A stretch of 64,000 bases of DNA from Saccharopolyspora soli. GTDB taxonomy: Bacteria > Actinomycetota > Actinomycetes > Mycobacteriales > Pseudonocardiaceae. The stretch covers positions 1-64,000 of the forward strand of contig NZ_JALBWV010000032.1 in the NCBI RefSeq assembly GCF_022678645.1. Reading direction: 5' to 3'. The position numbers were made by a program, and so were the translations under genes. Shown one piece after another: positions 18,027-27,135 of this stretch. Under the pieces are notes generated by a model, which made no database searches, was not told the DNA's origin, and saw only the letters and a list, made by a program, of their open reading frames with translations. Position 1 is the stretch's first letter; each line of letters begins with the position of its first letter.

Positions 18027-19205
18027 TCAGCCGAGCACGCCGCTGATCGAGGCATGTCCGCGCAGCAGGTTTCGGGCCACCGTGCGGCGCTGGATCTCGT
18101 CGGTGCCTTCGAAGATGCGCAGCAGGCGCAGGTCGCGGTACCAGCGTTCGATCGGCAGTTCCTTCGTGTAGCCCATGCCGCCGTGCATCTGCAGCACCCG
18201 GTCCACGATCTCGCCCGCGCGGGTCGCCCCGAACAGCTTGGCGATCGACTGCGCGTGCCGCGAGTCCAAGCCCTGGTCCACCTGCCAGGCCGCCTGCAGC
18301 ACCAGCCAGCGCAGCGCCTCGATCTCCACCGCGGAGTCGGCGATCATCCACTGGATGGCTTGGCGCTCGGCGATCGGTTTGCCGAACGTCTCACGGGTCT
18401 TGGCGTAGTCCATGCCCATCTCGACCAGCCGCTCGCAGGCCCCGAGGGCGCGCGCGGGCAGCAGGTAGCGGCCTCGACCGATCCACTGCATGGCCAGCGC
18501 GAAGCCCTGCCCGACCTCGCCGAGCACGTTGCCCGCTGGCACCCGCACGTTGTCGAACACCAGCGCAGCGGGCTGGCGCTCCAGCGGCCCCATGATGTCG
18601 ATGGGCTCGGACTTCCAGCCCATGTCCCGGTCGGCCAGGAAGCAGGTGACCCCGCCGTTGGCACCCTTCTCCCGGTCCGTGACGGCGAAGACCATCACGA
18701 AGTCGGCGTCGATGCCGCCGGTGATGAACGTCTTCTCCCCGTTGATGACCCACTCGTCGCCGTCCTGGACGGCGGTGGTGCGCAGGTTCTTGGCGTCCGA
18801 ACCGGCGCCGGGCTCGGTGATCGCGAAGCACGACTTGCGGGTGCCCTCGATGGTCGGCAGCAGGTAGCGCTGCTTCTGCTCGTCGTTGGCGTAGTACAGG
18901 ATGTTGTCGGCGTAGCCGCCGAACCGGAACGGCACGAAGGTGCGGCCGAGTTCGATCTCGATCAGCGCGGTCAGAACCGCCGACAGGCCCATCCCGCCGT
19001 ACTCCTCGGGGGTCTGCACACCCCAGAACCCGGCTTGCCTCGCCTTGTCCTGCAACGCTCGCAGCTCGTCCTTGGCAAGGCCGCGCTCGCCAGCCCGTTC
19101 GCGGCGCAGCACCTCCGGTTCCAACGGGACCAGTTCGCGTTGGACAAAGTTGCGCACCCAGTCGCGGATGTCGCGTTCGGTGTCGGACAGCGAGAAGTCG
19201 ACCAT
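18027..19205 (-). CDS. acyl-CoA dehydrogenase
   Basis: 392 residues, complete FAD enzyme of fatty-acid or branched-chain oxidation. Seen are the FAD/substrate motif CFAITEPGAGSDAKNLRTTA, the mid-domain WVINGEKTFITGG, GRGRYLLPARALGACERL and, near the C-terminus, QMHGGMGYTKELPIERWYRD with RIFEGTDEIQRRTVARNLL. The Glu in FEGT is at the usual catalytic position. It is divergent from a TetR regulator gene with a palindrome between them. Confidence 0.94.
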   Translation of the reverse strand: MVDFSLSDTERDIRDWVRNFVQRELVPLEPEVLRRERAGERGLAKDELRALQDKARQAGFWGVQTPEEYGGMGLSAVLTALIEIELGRTFVPFRFGGYADNILYYANDEQKQRYLLPTIEGTRKSCFAITEPGAGSDAKNLRTTAVQDGDEWVINGEKTFITGGIDADFVMVFAVTDREKGANGGVTCFLADRDMGWKSEPIDIMGPLERQPAALVFDNVRVPAGNVLGEVGQGFALAMQWIGRGRYLLPARALGACERLVEMGMDYAKTRETFGKPIAERQAIQWMIADSAVEIEALRWLVLQAAWQVDQGLDSRHAQSIAKLFGATRAGEIVDRVLQMHGGMGYTKELPIERWYRDLRLLRIFEGTDEIQRRTVARNLLRGHASISGVLG

Positions 19206-19232
19206 CGCCGTGTTCCTTTCGGTGCGGCGCGT

Positions 19233-19249
19233 AACTAACGACGTTAGTT
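19233..19249. promoter_or_regulatory. palindromic operator between acyl-CoA dehydrogenase and tetR
   Basis: AACTAACG-A-CGTTAGTT: perfect eight-base arms around one base, midway in the 102-base divergent spacer, 28 bases from the dehydrogenase start and 58 from tetR. Typical size and place for a TetR operator controlling both genes. Confidence 0.75.
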
Positions 19250-19307
19250 TTATGGCAGTCTAAGACCGTCCCGACGAGCGCCGCAAGGGCGCTGGCGAGG
19301 AGAGAAC

Positions 19308-19952
19308 GTGCCCAGACCGACCATTCCCCGGCTGTCGCCGGAGCGCATCCGGCGAATCGGGTTGGAGATCATCGACACCGACGGCCTCGAAGCGCTGTCC
19401 ATGCGCCGCCTGGCCGAGCGGCTCGGGGTGCGCGCCGCGTCGCTGTACAACCACGTGTCGACCAAGGAAGACCTGCTGCACGAGATCGCCGACGGGGTGA
19501 TGACGGCGGTGGACGTCTCCGGCTTCGAGGTGGACTGGACGACGGGGCTGCGGACCTGGGCGCGCTCCTACCGAGCCGCCCTGATCGCGCACCCGAACCT
19601 GGTCCCGTTCCTGGCCTACGGTCCGGCCCGCCGGGAGACCGCCCTGCGCCGCGCCGACGCGGTGCACGGCGGCCTGACCGAAGCGGGCTGGCCGCAGCGC
19701 TACGCCACGATGATCGGCGCCTCGACGAAGTACCTGGTGGTGGGCTCGGCGATGGGCTCGTTCAGCAGCGGCTTCCCGGACGACGCGGCGCTCTACGACG
19801 ACCGCTTCCCACACCTCAGCCGAGCCCACCTGCTCCGCGAACACGCGGCGGAAATAGACGCGGACAGCTTCGAACTAGCCCTAGCCGCCCTGATCAACGG
19901 CCTGCAAAAGCAATACCGCGAACTTGGTTCGAACGCGACCCCGAAGGAGTGA
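19308..19952 (+). CDS. TetR-family regulator
   Basis: 214 residues. The N-terminal helix-turn-helix is IRRIGLEIIDTDGLEALSMR followed by RLAERLGVRAASLYNHVSTK, and the C-terminal part matches TetR_C ligand-binding domains (tetracycline-repressor C1-like). GTG 19308 follows gaggagagaac. It probably represses the divergent acyl-CoA dehydrogenase and itself through the 19233-19249 palindrome, with an acyl-CoA or similar ligand as inducer; the ligand is inferred from context. Confidence 0.88.
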   Translation: MPRPTIPRLSPERIRRIGLEIIDTDGLEALSMRRLAERLGVRAASLYNHVSTKEDLLHEIADGVMTAVDVSGFEVDWTTGLRTWARSYRAALIAHPNLVPFLAYGPARRETALRRADAVHGGLTEAGWPQRYATMIGASTKYLVVGSAMGSFSSGFPDDAALYDDRFPHLSRAHLLREHAAEIDADSFELALAALINGLQKQYRELGSNATPKE

Positions 19953-19958
19953 CACCTG

Positions 19959-20207
19959 TCAGACACCAAATCCATCTGGCGGAGGCACCGGGCCGAAGTC
20001 GCCACCTATCGGCCCCGTCAGGGCTTCGACCAGCACTGGATCGTCGTAGATGTCCGCAGTCGCTTTCCACTCGCGGATGGTCTGGTCAAGCGGGGCCCGG
20101 GTGCCGAGCTCCGCGGCAAGGCTGGATGCGCGGACGTAGTCCTGCTCGAACTCGGGCCGACTCTCCGGCGGCAATTTCTTCAGCCATGGAAACTCTTCGA
20201 TCAACAC
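19959..20207 (-). CDS. DUF6247-like small hypothetical protein
   Basis: 82 residues. LPPESRPEFEQDYVRASSLA then PLDQTIREWKATADIYDDP resembles the short DUF6247 proteins, which are often encoded beside toxin-like genes in actinomycetes. A possible partner is not visible here. GTG 20207 has a weak binding site. It converges with tetR, six bases apart. A 21 bp palindrome lies 17 bases upstream of the start and may be its operator. Confidence 0.6.
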   Translation of the reverse strand: MLIEEFPWLKKLPPESRPEFEQDYVRASSLAAELGTRAPLDQTIREWKATADIYDDPVLVEALTGPIGGDFGPVPPPDGFGV

Positions 20208-20223
20208 ATCACGCAGAGTATCC

Positions 20224-20244
20224 GTATGCGAACTGTTCGCATAC
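20224..20244. promoter_or_regulatory. 21 bp perfect palindrome upstream of the DUF6247-like gene
   Basis: Arms GTATGCGAA and TTCGCATAC around CTG. It is placed where the promoter of the minus-strand small gene should be, so it is probably an operator. The protein that binds is unknown. Confidence 0.55.
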
Positions 20245-20289
20245 GCTCATGCGTTCACCAGGTCGGCACGAGATCACCCACCCTTTCGG

Positions 20290-20319
20290 TTGACTTCGGT
20301 CTCGGTTGGTTCGTAGCGT
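20290..20319 (+). promoter_or_regulatory. probable promoter of the glycine riboswitch-gcvT transcript
   Basis: TTGACT at 20290-20295, 18-base spacer, TAGCGT at 20314-20319. It is correctly placed about 30 bases before the riboswitch. The -10 box is weak. Confidence 0.4.
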
Positions 20320-20353
20320 CCTGGGCGCACAACCGAATACCGCGCCGATGACG

Positions 20354-20550
20354 TCGTGCGGGAGAGACTCCGCTTGCGAGGCGGAGCGCCGAAGGAGCAA
20401 CACTCCCCAGCAAACTCTCAGGCACCGGCACCGCACGGCACCAGGCGAACGCGGAGAAAAGCAGAAGCACGCGCTTCTCGCCCACGGTGCAAGCCGCCCC
20501 TCGGTGGGTGGTGAAACTCTCAGGCCAATGACTCCGGGGAGACCCGCCGA
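20354..20550 (+). promoter_or_regulatory. tandem glycine riboswitch
   Basis: Two aptamers. The first runs cgggagagactcc .. gccgaaggagcaa .. aaactctcaggcac (20358-20428). The second ends with gtgcaagccgcccctcgg .. gtgaaactctcaggccaatgac .. ggggagacc (to about 20550). Both conserved ctctcaggc cores and the gccgaaggagcaa box are diagnostic of the gcvT motif. It precedes gcvT by about 110 bases and should switch on expression when glycine is abundant. Confidence 0.93.
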
Positions 20551-20659
20551 CCAGCGCAAGCCCGCGCAGGTCGGAGTCGAGGTGTCCCGGATAGGGTTGG
20601 GCGCAGTGAGCTGACCGGCCCTCGACTGCCGACCGGCGCCCACCAGGAGGAGTCTCACC

Positions 20660-21766
20660 ATGTCGTCGTCACCACGACAGACGCCGTTGCACCAGGTGCA
20701 CGAAGCTCTCGGTGCGACCTTCACCGAATTCGCGGGCTGGCGGATGCCGCTGCGCTACTCCGGTGACACCGCCGAGCACAACGCGGTGCGCAACAGCGCC
20801 GGGCTTTTCGACCTGACCCACATGGGTGAGATTCGGATCAGCGGACCACAAGCCGCCGAGGCGCTGGACTACGCGCTGGTCGCCAACGCGTCCGCGATCA
20901 AGCCCGGTCGTGCCCGCTACACGATGATCTGCGACGAAGCCGGTGGCGTGCTCGACGACCTGATCGTCTACCGGCTCGACGAGCAGGAGTTCCTGGTAGT
21001 GGCCAACGCGGCGAACGCCGCCGTGGTGTCCGCTGAGCTGGCCGAGCGGGTTGGTGGGTTCGACGCCGAGCACCAAGACGTCTCCGACGACTACGCGCTC
21101 ATCGCCGTACAGGGACCGAACGCGGTCGCGATCCTCGCTCCGCTGACCGACACAGACCTCGACGAGGTCAAGTACTACGCGGGCTACCGCAGCCGGGTGG
21201 CGGGCAAGGACGTGCTGCTGGCGCGTACCGGCTACACCGGCGAGGACGGTTTCGAGCTGTTCACCGCACCTGGGGACGCCGAAGCGGTCTGGCAGGCGCT
21301 GACCGAGTCCGGAGCGCGGCACGACCTCCGGCCAGCCGGGCTGTCCTGCCGCGACACCCTGCGGCTGGAGGCGGGCATGCCGCTGTACGGCAACGAGCTG
21401 TCCGCCGACCTCACGCCCTACCACGCGAACCTCGGCCGGGTCGTCAAGCTCGACAAACCCGGCGACTTCGTCGGCAAGGCCGCCCTGGCCGTCGCAGCGG
21501 AGAAGCCGACCGAGCGCACCCTGGTCGGGCTGACCACCGAGCAGCGGCGCGCTCCCCGGCACGGCTACCGCGTGCTGGACGCCGACGGCGCCGAGATCGG
21601 CGTCGTGACCAGCGGCGCGCCATCCCCGACCCTGGGCCACCCGATCGGGATGGCCTACGTGGACCGCGACCACAGCGAACCCGGCACCCAGTTGCAGGTC
21701 GACATCCGCGGCAGGAACGTCGCGGTGCAGGTCGTCGAGCTGCCGTTCTACCGCCGCGAAGCCTGA
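20660..21766 (+). CDS. gcvT: aminomethyltransferase, glycine cleavage T protein
   Basis: 368 residues, full length. T protein takes the aminomethyl group from H protein, releases ammonia and forms methylene-tetrahydrofolate. Visible are [56 protein letters not shown], the folate-binding [30 protein letters not shown] and the C-terminal barrel ending [18 protein letters not shown] stands before ATG 20660. The glycine riboswitch controls it. The H and P protein genes are not in the window. Confidence 0.96.
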   Translation: MSSSPRQTPLHQVHEALGATFTEFAGWRMPLRYSGDTAEHNAVRNSAGLFDLTHMGEIRISGPQAAEALDYALVANASAIKPGRARYTMICDEAGGVLDDLIVYRLDEQEFLVVANAANAAVVSAELAERVGGFDAEHQDVSDDYALIAVQGPNAVAILAPLTDTDLDEVKYYAGYRSRVAGKDVLLARTGYTGEDGFELFTAPGDAEAVWQALTESGARHDLRPAGLSCRDTLRLEAGMPLYGNELSADLTPYHANLGRVVKLDKPGDFVGKAALAVAAEKPTERTLVGLTTEQRRAPRHGYRVLDADGAEIGVVTSGAPSPTLGHPIGMAYVDRDHSEPGTQLQVDIRGRNVAVQVVELPFYRREA

Positions 21767-21864
21767 CGAGATCGAACACCTGGAGGACACTTGCGAGATA
21801 TTCGTCATCCCGCGCACGTGTCCGGCCAGGTGCGGGTGTCCCGCGATACACAGGAGGCAACACC

Positions 21865-23145
21865 ATGTCGACACCGGACCTGTTCAACGACCAGCTGGCC
21901 GCGGTGGATCCGGAGGTGGCCGTGGCGGTCGGCGCCGAGTTGCACCGCCAGCAGTCCACGCTGGAGATGATCGCGTCGGAGAACTTCGCGCCGCGTGCGG
22001 TGTTGGAGGCGCAGGGTTCGGTGCTGACCAACAAGTACGCCGAGGGCTATCCGGGCCGTCGCTACTACGGGGGCTGCGAGCACGTCGACGTCGTCGAACA
22101 GCTGGCCATCGACCGGGTCAAGGAGCTCTTCGGGGCCTCGTTCGCCAACGTGCAGCCGCATTCCGGCGCGCAGGCCAACGCGGCCGCGATGTTCGCGCTG
22201 CTCAACCCGGGCGACACCATCATGGGCCTGGACCTGGCCCACGGCGGGCACCTCACCCACGGGATGCGGATCAACTTCTCCGGCAAGCTCTACAACGTGG
22301 TGCCCTACCACGTCGGCGCCGATGACCACCGCGTCGACATGGACGAAGTCGCCCGGCTGGCCCGCGAGCACCAGCCGCGGCTGATCATCGCCGGTTGGTC
22401 GGCCTACCCCCGCCAACTGGACTTCAAGCGGTTCCGGGAGATCGCCGACGAGGTCGGCGCCTACCTGATGGTCGACATGGCGCACTTCGCCGGACTCGTC
22501 GCCGCCGGACTGCACCCCAACCCGGTGCCGCACGCCCACGTCGTCACCACCACCACGCACAAGACCCTCGGCGGGCCGCGCGGCGGGGTGATCCTCTCCT
22601 CCGACTCGGAGTTCACCAAGAAGTTCAACTCCGCCGTCTTCCCCGGTCAGCAGGGCGGGCCGTTGGAGCACGTGATCGCCGGGAAAGCGGTGTCGTTCAA
22701 GATCGCGGCGTCCCCGGAGTTCGCCGACCGGCAGCGGCGCACCGTGGAGGGCGCGCAGATCCTGGCCGGACGGCTGCTCGCCGACGACGCCGCCCAGGCC
22801 GGGGTGCGGCTGGTCTCCGGCGGCACCGACGTGCACCTGGTGCTGGTGGACCTGCGGGATTCGGAACTGGACGGCAAGCAGGCCGAGGACCGGCTGCACG
22901 AGATCGGCATCACCGTCAACCGCAACGCCGTACCCAACGACCCCCGGCCGCCGATGGTGACCTCCGGCCTGCGCATCGGCACCCCGGCGCTGGCCACCCG
23001 CGGATTCGGCAAGGAGGAGTTCACCGAGGTCGCCGACATCATCGCCGAGGCCCTCAAGCCGGGCTTCGACGAGACGACGAGTGCGAAGCTGCGGTCCCGC
23101 GTGGAAGCGCTGGCCGCGAAGCACCCGCTGTACGCGAACCTCTGA
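21865..23145 (+). CDS. glyA: serine hydroxymethyltransferase
   Basis: 426 residues. It interconverts serine and glycine with tetrahydrofolate, using [23 protein letters not shown] and [20 protein letters not shown] are the substrate and folate site. [13 protein letters not shown] contains the PLP lysine. [20 protein letters not shown] precedes it. An AGGAGG site lies eight bases before ATG. It lies 98 bases after gcvT in the same direction, so it may be co-transcribed under the glycine riboswitch. Confidence 0.97.
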   Translation: MSTPDLFNDQLAAVDPEVAVAVGAELHRQQSTLEMIASENFAPRAVLEAQGSVLTNKYAEGYPGRRYYGGCEHVDVVEQLAIDRVKELFGASFANVQPHSGAQANAAAMFALLNPGDTIMGLDLAHGGHLTHGMRINFSGKLYNVVPYHVGADDHRVDMDEVARLAREHQPRLIIAGWSAYPRQLDFKRFREIADEVGAYLMVDMAHFAGLVAAGLHPNPVPHAHVVTTTTHKTLGGPRGGVILSSDSEFTKKFNSAVFPGQQGGPLEHVIAGKAVSFKIAASPEFADRQRRTVEGAQILAGRLLADDAAQAGVRLVSGGTDVHLVLVDLRDSELDGKQAEDRLHEIGITVNRNAVPNDPRPPMVTSGLRIGTPALATRGFGKEEFTEVADIIAEALKPGFDETTSAKLRSRVEALAAKHPLYANL

Positions 23146-23157
23146 ATGTGACGGAAA

Positions 23158-23217
23158 ACTCAGCTGTCAACGCCGCTTGCGTCCACAATGCCCGGAATGC
23201 GGCGTTCACAGCTGAGT
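23158..23217 (+). terminator. long hairpin after glyA
   Basis: Arms ACTCAGCTGT-C-AACGCCGC and GCGGCGTT-C-ACAGCTGAGT, 18 pairs with one C/C mismatch and a 22-base loop, starting 13 bases after the glyA stop. It serves as terminator; the shape also fits a dispersed intergenic palindrome family. Confidence 0.7.
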
Positions 23218-23420
23218 CCGAAGTGGACTATTGCTCGATCGGGCAAACGCTCGGTGTCAAGTAGCACCAACCCCTTGCCAGCATCCACCGAATGTCGCAA
23301 TATCTGCGCAGTTTCAGCGAAACTCGCTGGCAAGTGATGAATTTGTGGGGATCGGGGTTCCGCTAAGCGACCACCAGAGCAAGACGACCCCCGCACCCTC
23401 GTTGAAGGAGTCCACTTCTG

Positions 23421-24803
23421 ATGAGCCAACCAGTGGCCGAGGAGTACCGGAAGGATCTGAGTACCCGGCACATCAACATGATCGCGATCGGTGGAGCGAT
23501 CGGTGTCGGACTGTTCCTCGGTTCCGGCAAGGCACTGCACCAGGTCGGACCCGGCCTGATCCTGATCTACGCGATCGCCGGGTTGATGATCTTCTTCGTG
23601 ATGCGGGCGCTCGGCGAGTTGCTGATGTACCGCCCGGTCAGCGGCTCGTTCGCGGAGTACGCGGGCGAGTTCGTGGGACCGTGGGCGAAGTTCGCGGTCG
23701 GCTGGGGGTACTGGCTGGTCTGGATCGTCACCGGCATGGCCGAGATCACCGCGGTCGGCGAGTACTTCCAGTTCTGGTTTCCCAACCTTCCACAGTGGAT
23801 CCCCGCGCTGGTCGCACTGGTCGTGCTCAGCGGGGTGAACCTGATCGCGGTGAAGCTGTTCGGCGAATTCGAGTTCTGGTTCGCGTTGATCAAGGTGCTG
23901 GCCATCATCGGCCTGATCGTGCTGGCCGCGCTGATCCTGGTGTTCGGCTTCAGCGATGTGGGCGACACCGCGTCGGTCAGCAACATCTGGTCCAACGGCG
24001 GGCTGTTCCCGAACGGGGCGGCTTCGTCGCTGCTGGCGTTCCAGATCGTGATGTTCGCCTTCGTCGGCGTCGAGATGGTCGGCCAGACCGCCAGCGAGAG
24101 CTCCAACCCGCAGAAGGTGCTGCCGCGCGCGGTCAACTCGGTGATGTGGCGGATCCTGATCTTCTACGTGGGCGCGCTGATCGCGTTGACCGCGTTGGTC
24201 CCGTGGAACCAGTTCCCCAGCGACGGCAGTCCGTTCGTGCACGCCTTCACCCTGATCGGCATTCCGGCCGCGGCCGGGGTGATCAACTTCGTGGTGACCA
24301 CGGCGGCGCTGTCGTCCTGCAACAGCGGCATCTACTCCACCGCCCGCATGATTCGCACCCTGTCCGAGGACAGCCAGGCGCCCCGGTCGGTGGGACGGCT
24401 GAGCTCGCGGGCAGTGCCCGCGCGGGCCATCGGGGTGACCTTCGCCGCGATGCTGATCGGCGTGGTGCTCAACTACTTCGTGCCGGAGCAGGCGTTCACC
24501 TACATCACCAGCGCGAGCACCGTGGGCGCCATCTTCACCTGGGGCATGATCGTGATCGCGCACCTCGCCTACCGGCGCAAGATCGCCCGCGGCGAGCTGC
24601 AGGCCGGACCGTTCCGGATGCCGCTCGCGCCGTACTCGAACTACGTGGTGCTGGCGTTCCTGGCGTTCGTCGTGGTGCTGCTGGCCTTCGACTCGGAGAC
24701 CCGAATCGCCCTGTACATCACGCCGGTGCTGGCGGTCGCCGTCGCGATCGGCTACCTCGCGGTGCGCAACAAGCAGCGGGAGCGCGAGCTGGTCCGCAGG
24801 TGA
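23421..24803 (+). CDS. cycA: amino acid permease, CycA (D-serine/D-alanine/glycine) type
   Basis: 460 residues, about 12 spans, APC superfamily. The N-terminal signature is HINMIAIGGAIGVGLFLGSG. FFVMRALGELLMYRPVSGSF, VWIVTGMAEITAVGEYFQFW, FGEFEFWFALIKVLAIIGLI and FAFVGVEMVGQTASESSNPQ are much closer to E. coli CycA than to other AAT permeases. Sitting behind gcvT and glyA it would take up glycine, serine or D-alanine. A 275-base gap with a terminator separates it from glyA, so it probably has its own promoter. Substrate is inferred from similarity and context. Confidence 0.85.
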   Translation: MSQPVAEEYRKDLSTRHINMIAIGGAIGVGLFLGSGKALHQVGPGLILIYAIAGLMIFFVMRALGELLMYRPVSGSFAEYAGEFVGPWAKFAVGWGYWLVWIVTGMAEITAVGEYFQFWFPNLPQWIPALVALVVLSGVNLIAVKLFGEFEFWFALIKVLAIIGLIVLAALILVFGFSDVGDTASVSNIWSNGGLFPNGAASSLLAFQIVMFAFVGVEMVGQTASESSNPQKVLPRAVNSVMWRILIFYVGALIALTALVPWNQFPSDGSPFVHAFTLIGIPAAAGVINFVVTTAALSSCNSGIYSTARMIRTLSEDSQAPRSVGRLSSRAVPARAIGVTFAAMLIGVVLNYFVPEQAFTYITSASTVGAIFTWGMIVIAHLAYRRKIARGELQAGPFRMPLAPYSNYVVLAFLAFVVVLLAFDSETRIALYITPVLAVAVAIGYLAVRNKQRERELVRR

Positions 24804-24904
24804 GTTTTCCCTAGGGCTTGAGGATTCGCCTCGACAAAGCATCGATGCGGATCTTGTAGGGCGAGCACGTTGTTGGCCCATCGCGGGTCGGCGAGGCTCT
24901 TGGC

Positions 24905-25966
24905 ATGACGATCTCGCTGGACGAGCTGGTTGCCAAGGCACTCGACCGGAGTGCGCCGACCCGCGATGAGGCACTCGCTCTGCTCACCGACGAACTCGAC
25001 GTGCTGGACGTGGTGGCCGCCGCCGGTAAGGTTCGCCGGTACTTCTTCGGCCGCCGCGTCAAGCTCAACACGATCATCAACCTGAAGAGCGGGTTGTGCC
25101 CGGAGGACTGCACCTACTGCTCGCAGCGGCTGGGCTCCACTTCGGACATCCTGAAGTACTCGTGGGTCAAGCCCGCGGAGGCAGCCGAAGCCGCCGACCG
25201 CGCGGCGCGGGCGGGTGCGAAGCGGATCTGCCTGGTGGCCAGCGGACGCGGTCCGGGGCAGCGGGACATCGGCCGGGTCGTCGAAACCGTCGAGGCGATC
25301 AAAACCGAGCAGCCGGACGTGGAGATCTGCGCCTGCCTGGGGCTGCTCGAGGAAGGGCAGGCCGACCAGCTGCGCGACGCCGGGGTGCACGCCTACAGCC
25401 ACAACCTCAACACCAACGAGGCCCGCTACGCGGACATCTGCACCACGCACACCTTCAACGACCGGGTCGACACCGTCCAGCAAGCGAGCAGCGCGGGTCT
25501 TTCGCCCTGTTCCGGGGCGATCTTCGGGATGGGCGAGTCCGATGCGGACATCGTGGACATGGCCTTCGAACTGCGCGAACTGGACCCGGACTCGGTGCCG
25601 ATCAACTTCCTGATCCCGATTCCAGGCACCCCGCTGGGCGGCGACTGGCACCTGACCCCGATCCGCTGCCTGCGAATCCTGTCGCTGTTCCGGTTCTGCT
25701 TCCCGGACGTCGAGGTGCGCCTGGCCGGTGGCCGCGAAATCCACCTGCGCAGCATGCAACCCCTAGCGCTCCAGGTGGCGAACTCGATCTTCCTGGGCGA
25801 CTACCTGACCAGCGAAGGCCAGTCCGGTGTGGACGACCGGGAGATGATCGAGGACGCGGGCTTCACAATCGAAGGCAAGCAAGAACAAACCCTCCCAACA
25901 GCCCGCCACGACCTGGTGGCGATCCGCCGCCGAGGAGTAGGCACCAACCAACCCTCCAACGCCTGA
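24905..25966 (+). CDS. bioB: biotin synthase
   Basis: 353 residues, radical-SAM enzyme that inserts sulfur into dethiobiotin. The 4Fe-4S cysteines are Cys65, Cys69 and Cys72 in [16 protein letters not shown]. Further conserved parts are [69 protein letters not shown] and [12 protein letters not shown]. No other bio gene is adjacent. The C-terminal 30 residues ([20 protein letters not shown]) are the usual actinobacterial extension. Confidence 0.96.
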   Translation: MTISLDELVAKALDRSAPTRDEALALLTDELDVLDVVAAAGKVRRYFFGRRVKLNTIINLKSGLCPEDCTYCSQRLGSTSDILKYSWVKPAEAAEAADRAARAGAKRICLVASGRGPGQRDIGRVVETVEAIKTEQPDVEICACLGLLEEGQADQLRDAGVHAYSHNLNTNEARYADICTTHTFNDRVDTVQQASSAGLSPCSGAIFGMGESDADIVDMAFELRELDPDSVPINFLIPIPGTPLGGDWHLTPIRCLRILSLFRFCFPDVEVRLAGGREIHLRSMQPLALQVANSIFLGDYLTSEGQSGVDDREMIEDAGFTIEGKQEQTLPTARHDLVAIRRRGVGTNQPSNA

Positions 25967-26632
25967 TCAGTTGACGAGCCGCGAGGTGTATCCGGCGGCG
26001 ACGAGCTGCTCATAAGCTGCCTGGACATCGTCCGGCACGTGCTGTGCGATGGCGAAGCCTGCATTCGCGTACACGGTGATGCGCTGGGTGTCGCCGACGA
26101 GCATGTTGAGCACGCGCTCGACGTCGCCAATGCTTTCGAGGTGGTCATCGAGGCTCTGCTGTTGGGCTGAGCAGCGGAAGTGGATTTCGGGCCAGATCTT
26201 CTTGGCCGTCGCGTACGCCCGTCGCTGTTGATAAGGCCGGGAGAGCAGGAGCATCGACCGAACCGGAACACGTTGCCGTTCAAGGAACTTCCGGATGAGT
26301 GCGATGTTGTCTCCGGTGTTCCGCGCATCGGTTTCCACGAAGATCACTTCTGCGGGGACGCCCCGCTCGATCGCGATCTCGCGGTAGTGGACGGCCTCAC
26401 CGCGCGGGAACCGCTCCACAGTAGTCGGCGCATTGGCACCGCTGAAGACGATGCGCGGGAACAGCCCGCGGTGGTACAGCTCGGCGGTGTAGACGGCCAC
26501 GCCGGGATCACGACTCCCGAGGCCGAGCGCAACGTCAACCGGTCGCAGGTCGTGGTCCAAGCGGTGGTAGTCCCAGAGCACCTGCGCGGCAACGCGCAGG
26601 TGCTCTGGGATCCTCGCGACGGTCACAGACAT
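25967..26632 (-). CDS. YdcF/DUF218-family protein
   Basis: 221 residues. The DUF218 pattern is visible: VDVALGLGSRDPGVAVYTAE, YHRGLFPRIVFSGA, ERGVPAEVIFVETDARNTGD and SMLLLSRPYQQRRAYATAKK. Such proteins bind nucleotides or act on the envelope; the function is not settled. Its stop abuts the bioB stop. Codons 8-21 are written over a perfect 18 bp palindrome (26571-26610), which is striking so near the start. A headless GntR gene lies directly upstream; the remains suggest a GntR-YdcF unit. Confidence 0.8.
   Translation of the reverse strand: MSVTVARIPEHLRVAAQVLWDYHRLDHDLRPVDVALGLGSRDPGVAVYTAELYHRGLFPRIVFSGANAPTTVERFPRGEAVHYREIAIERGVPAEVIFVETDARNTGDNIALIRKFLERQRVPVRSMLLLSRPYQQRRAYATAKKIWPEIHFRCSAQQQSLDDHLESIGDVERVLNMLVGDTQRITVYANAGFAIAQHVPDDVQAAYEQLVAAGYTSRLVN
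26571..26610. repeat. 18 bp perfect inverted repeat inside the ydcF-like gene
   Basis: TCCCAGAGCACCTGCGCG, a four-base GCAA spacer, then the exact complement. It lies 22-61 bases after the first base of the start codon. In mRNA it would be a very stable hairpin within the first twenty codons. Confidence 0.85.
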
Positions 26633-26644
26633 CGCCTCTCGCGA

Positions 26645-26860
26645 TCAATCGGGAATGTGGAACGTATAGGACCACGAGAACCGAGAAGCCGCATGGACGC
26701 CACGCGCGTACTCCACGATCGCTCCCTCCGCCGTATACGTCTCGCGGCGAAGAATCATCACGGGTTCGCCCGCTGGTAACGCAAGCTCTTCGCGCTCTTC
26801 CGGCGTCGGCATTCGAGCGAAGACCATCTCGGTGATGTAGTCCGGCTCCAAACCTTGCAT
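26645..26860 (-). pseudogene. GntR-family regulator remnant (UTRA domain only)
   Basis: 71 codons with VFARMPTPEEREELALPAGE, PVMILRRETYTAEGAIVEYA and a C-terminal SYTFHIPD, which is the second half of a UTRA effector domain of GntR/HutC regulators. The winged helix and the first part of UTRA are absent: upstream is the hairpin/duplication region at 26.9 kb. It cannot bind DNA as it stands. It ends 12 bases before ydcF, so it was probably the first gene of that unit. Confidence 0.7.
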
Positions 26861-26921
26861 GGTCGGGACCGCGACTCCTCCACCCCGCCCGGCCGGGCCT
26901 GGGCGCCCTACTCCGACTGGT

Positions 26922-26969
26922 ACTCGTGAGTGGTGATGGTCGTTCTAGCGGCCATTACCACTCACGAGT
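26922..26969. repeat. intergenic palindrome, copy 1
   Basis: Arms ACTCGTGAGTGGTGATGG and CCATTACCACTCACGAGT with one mismatch around a 12-base loop. It belongs to a family with copies at 27491-27536 and, more diverged, 49427-49472. Confidence 0.85.
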
Positions 26970-27032
26970 CCAGGTAGCGGAGTACGGCTAGAACTCTGCG
27001 GCCGTAGCCCGTGACGGGTGGGCTAGGTCCAG
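26923..27032 (-). repeat. direct repeat A: palindrome plus relic of response-regulator 3' end
   Basis: This 110-base segment is nearly identical to 27491-27598 in the same orientation. Both contain the palindrome and then the last ~22 codons of the LuxR response regulator gene. Here those codons are a relic: a small indel shifts the frame, but TGYGRRVLAVLRYLDS and the stop can still be read. Similarity ends abruptly after position 27032. The segment between the two repeats (27033-27490) contains the XRE gene. Confidence 0.8.
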
Positions 27033-27135
27033 CGTCTCGTGGGTCAAGCCCGAACGTGGTTGAAGCGAACCTGCCGCGTGGCCCGAAGGGTATCCGCCAC
27101 ATCCAGGTCTGCGGGGTGGCTCGGGTGTTGCGTGG

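Noticed and set aside
20224..20244. LexA/SOS box reading of the palindrome GCGAACTGTTCGC
   Set aside because: Actinobacterial and Bacillus SOS boxes need GAAC and GTTC four bases apart; here they are one base apart.
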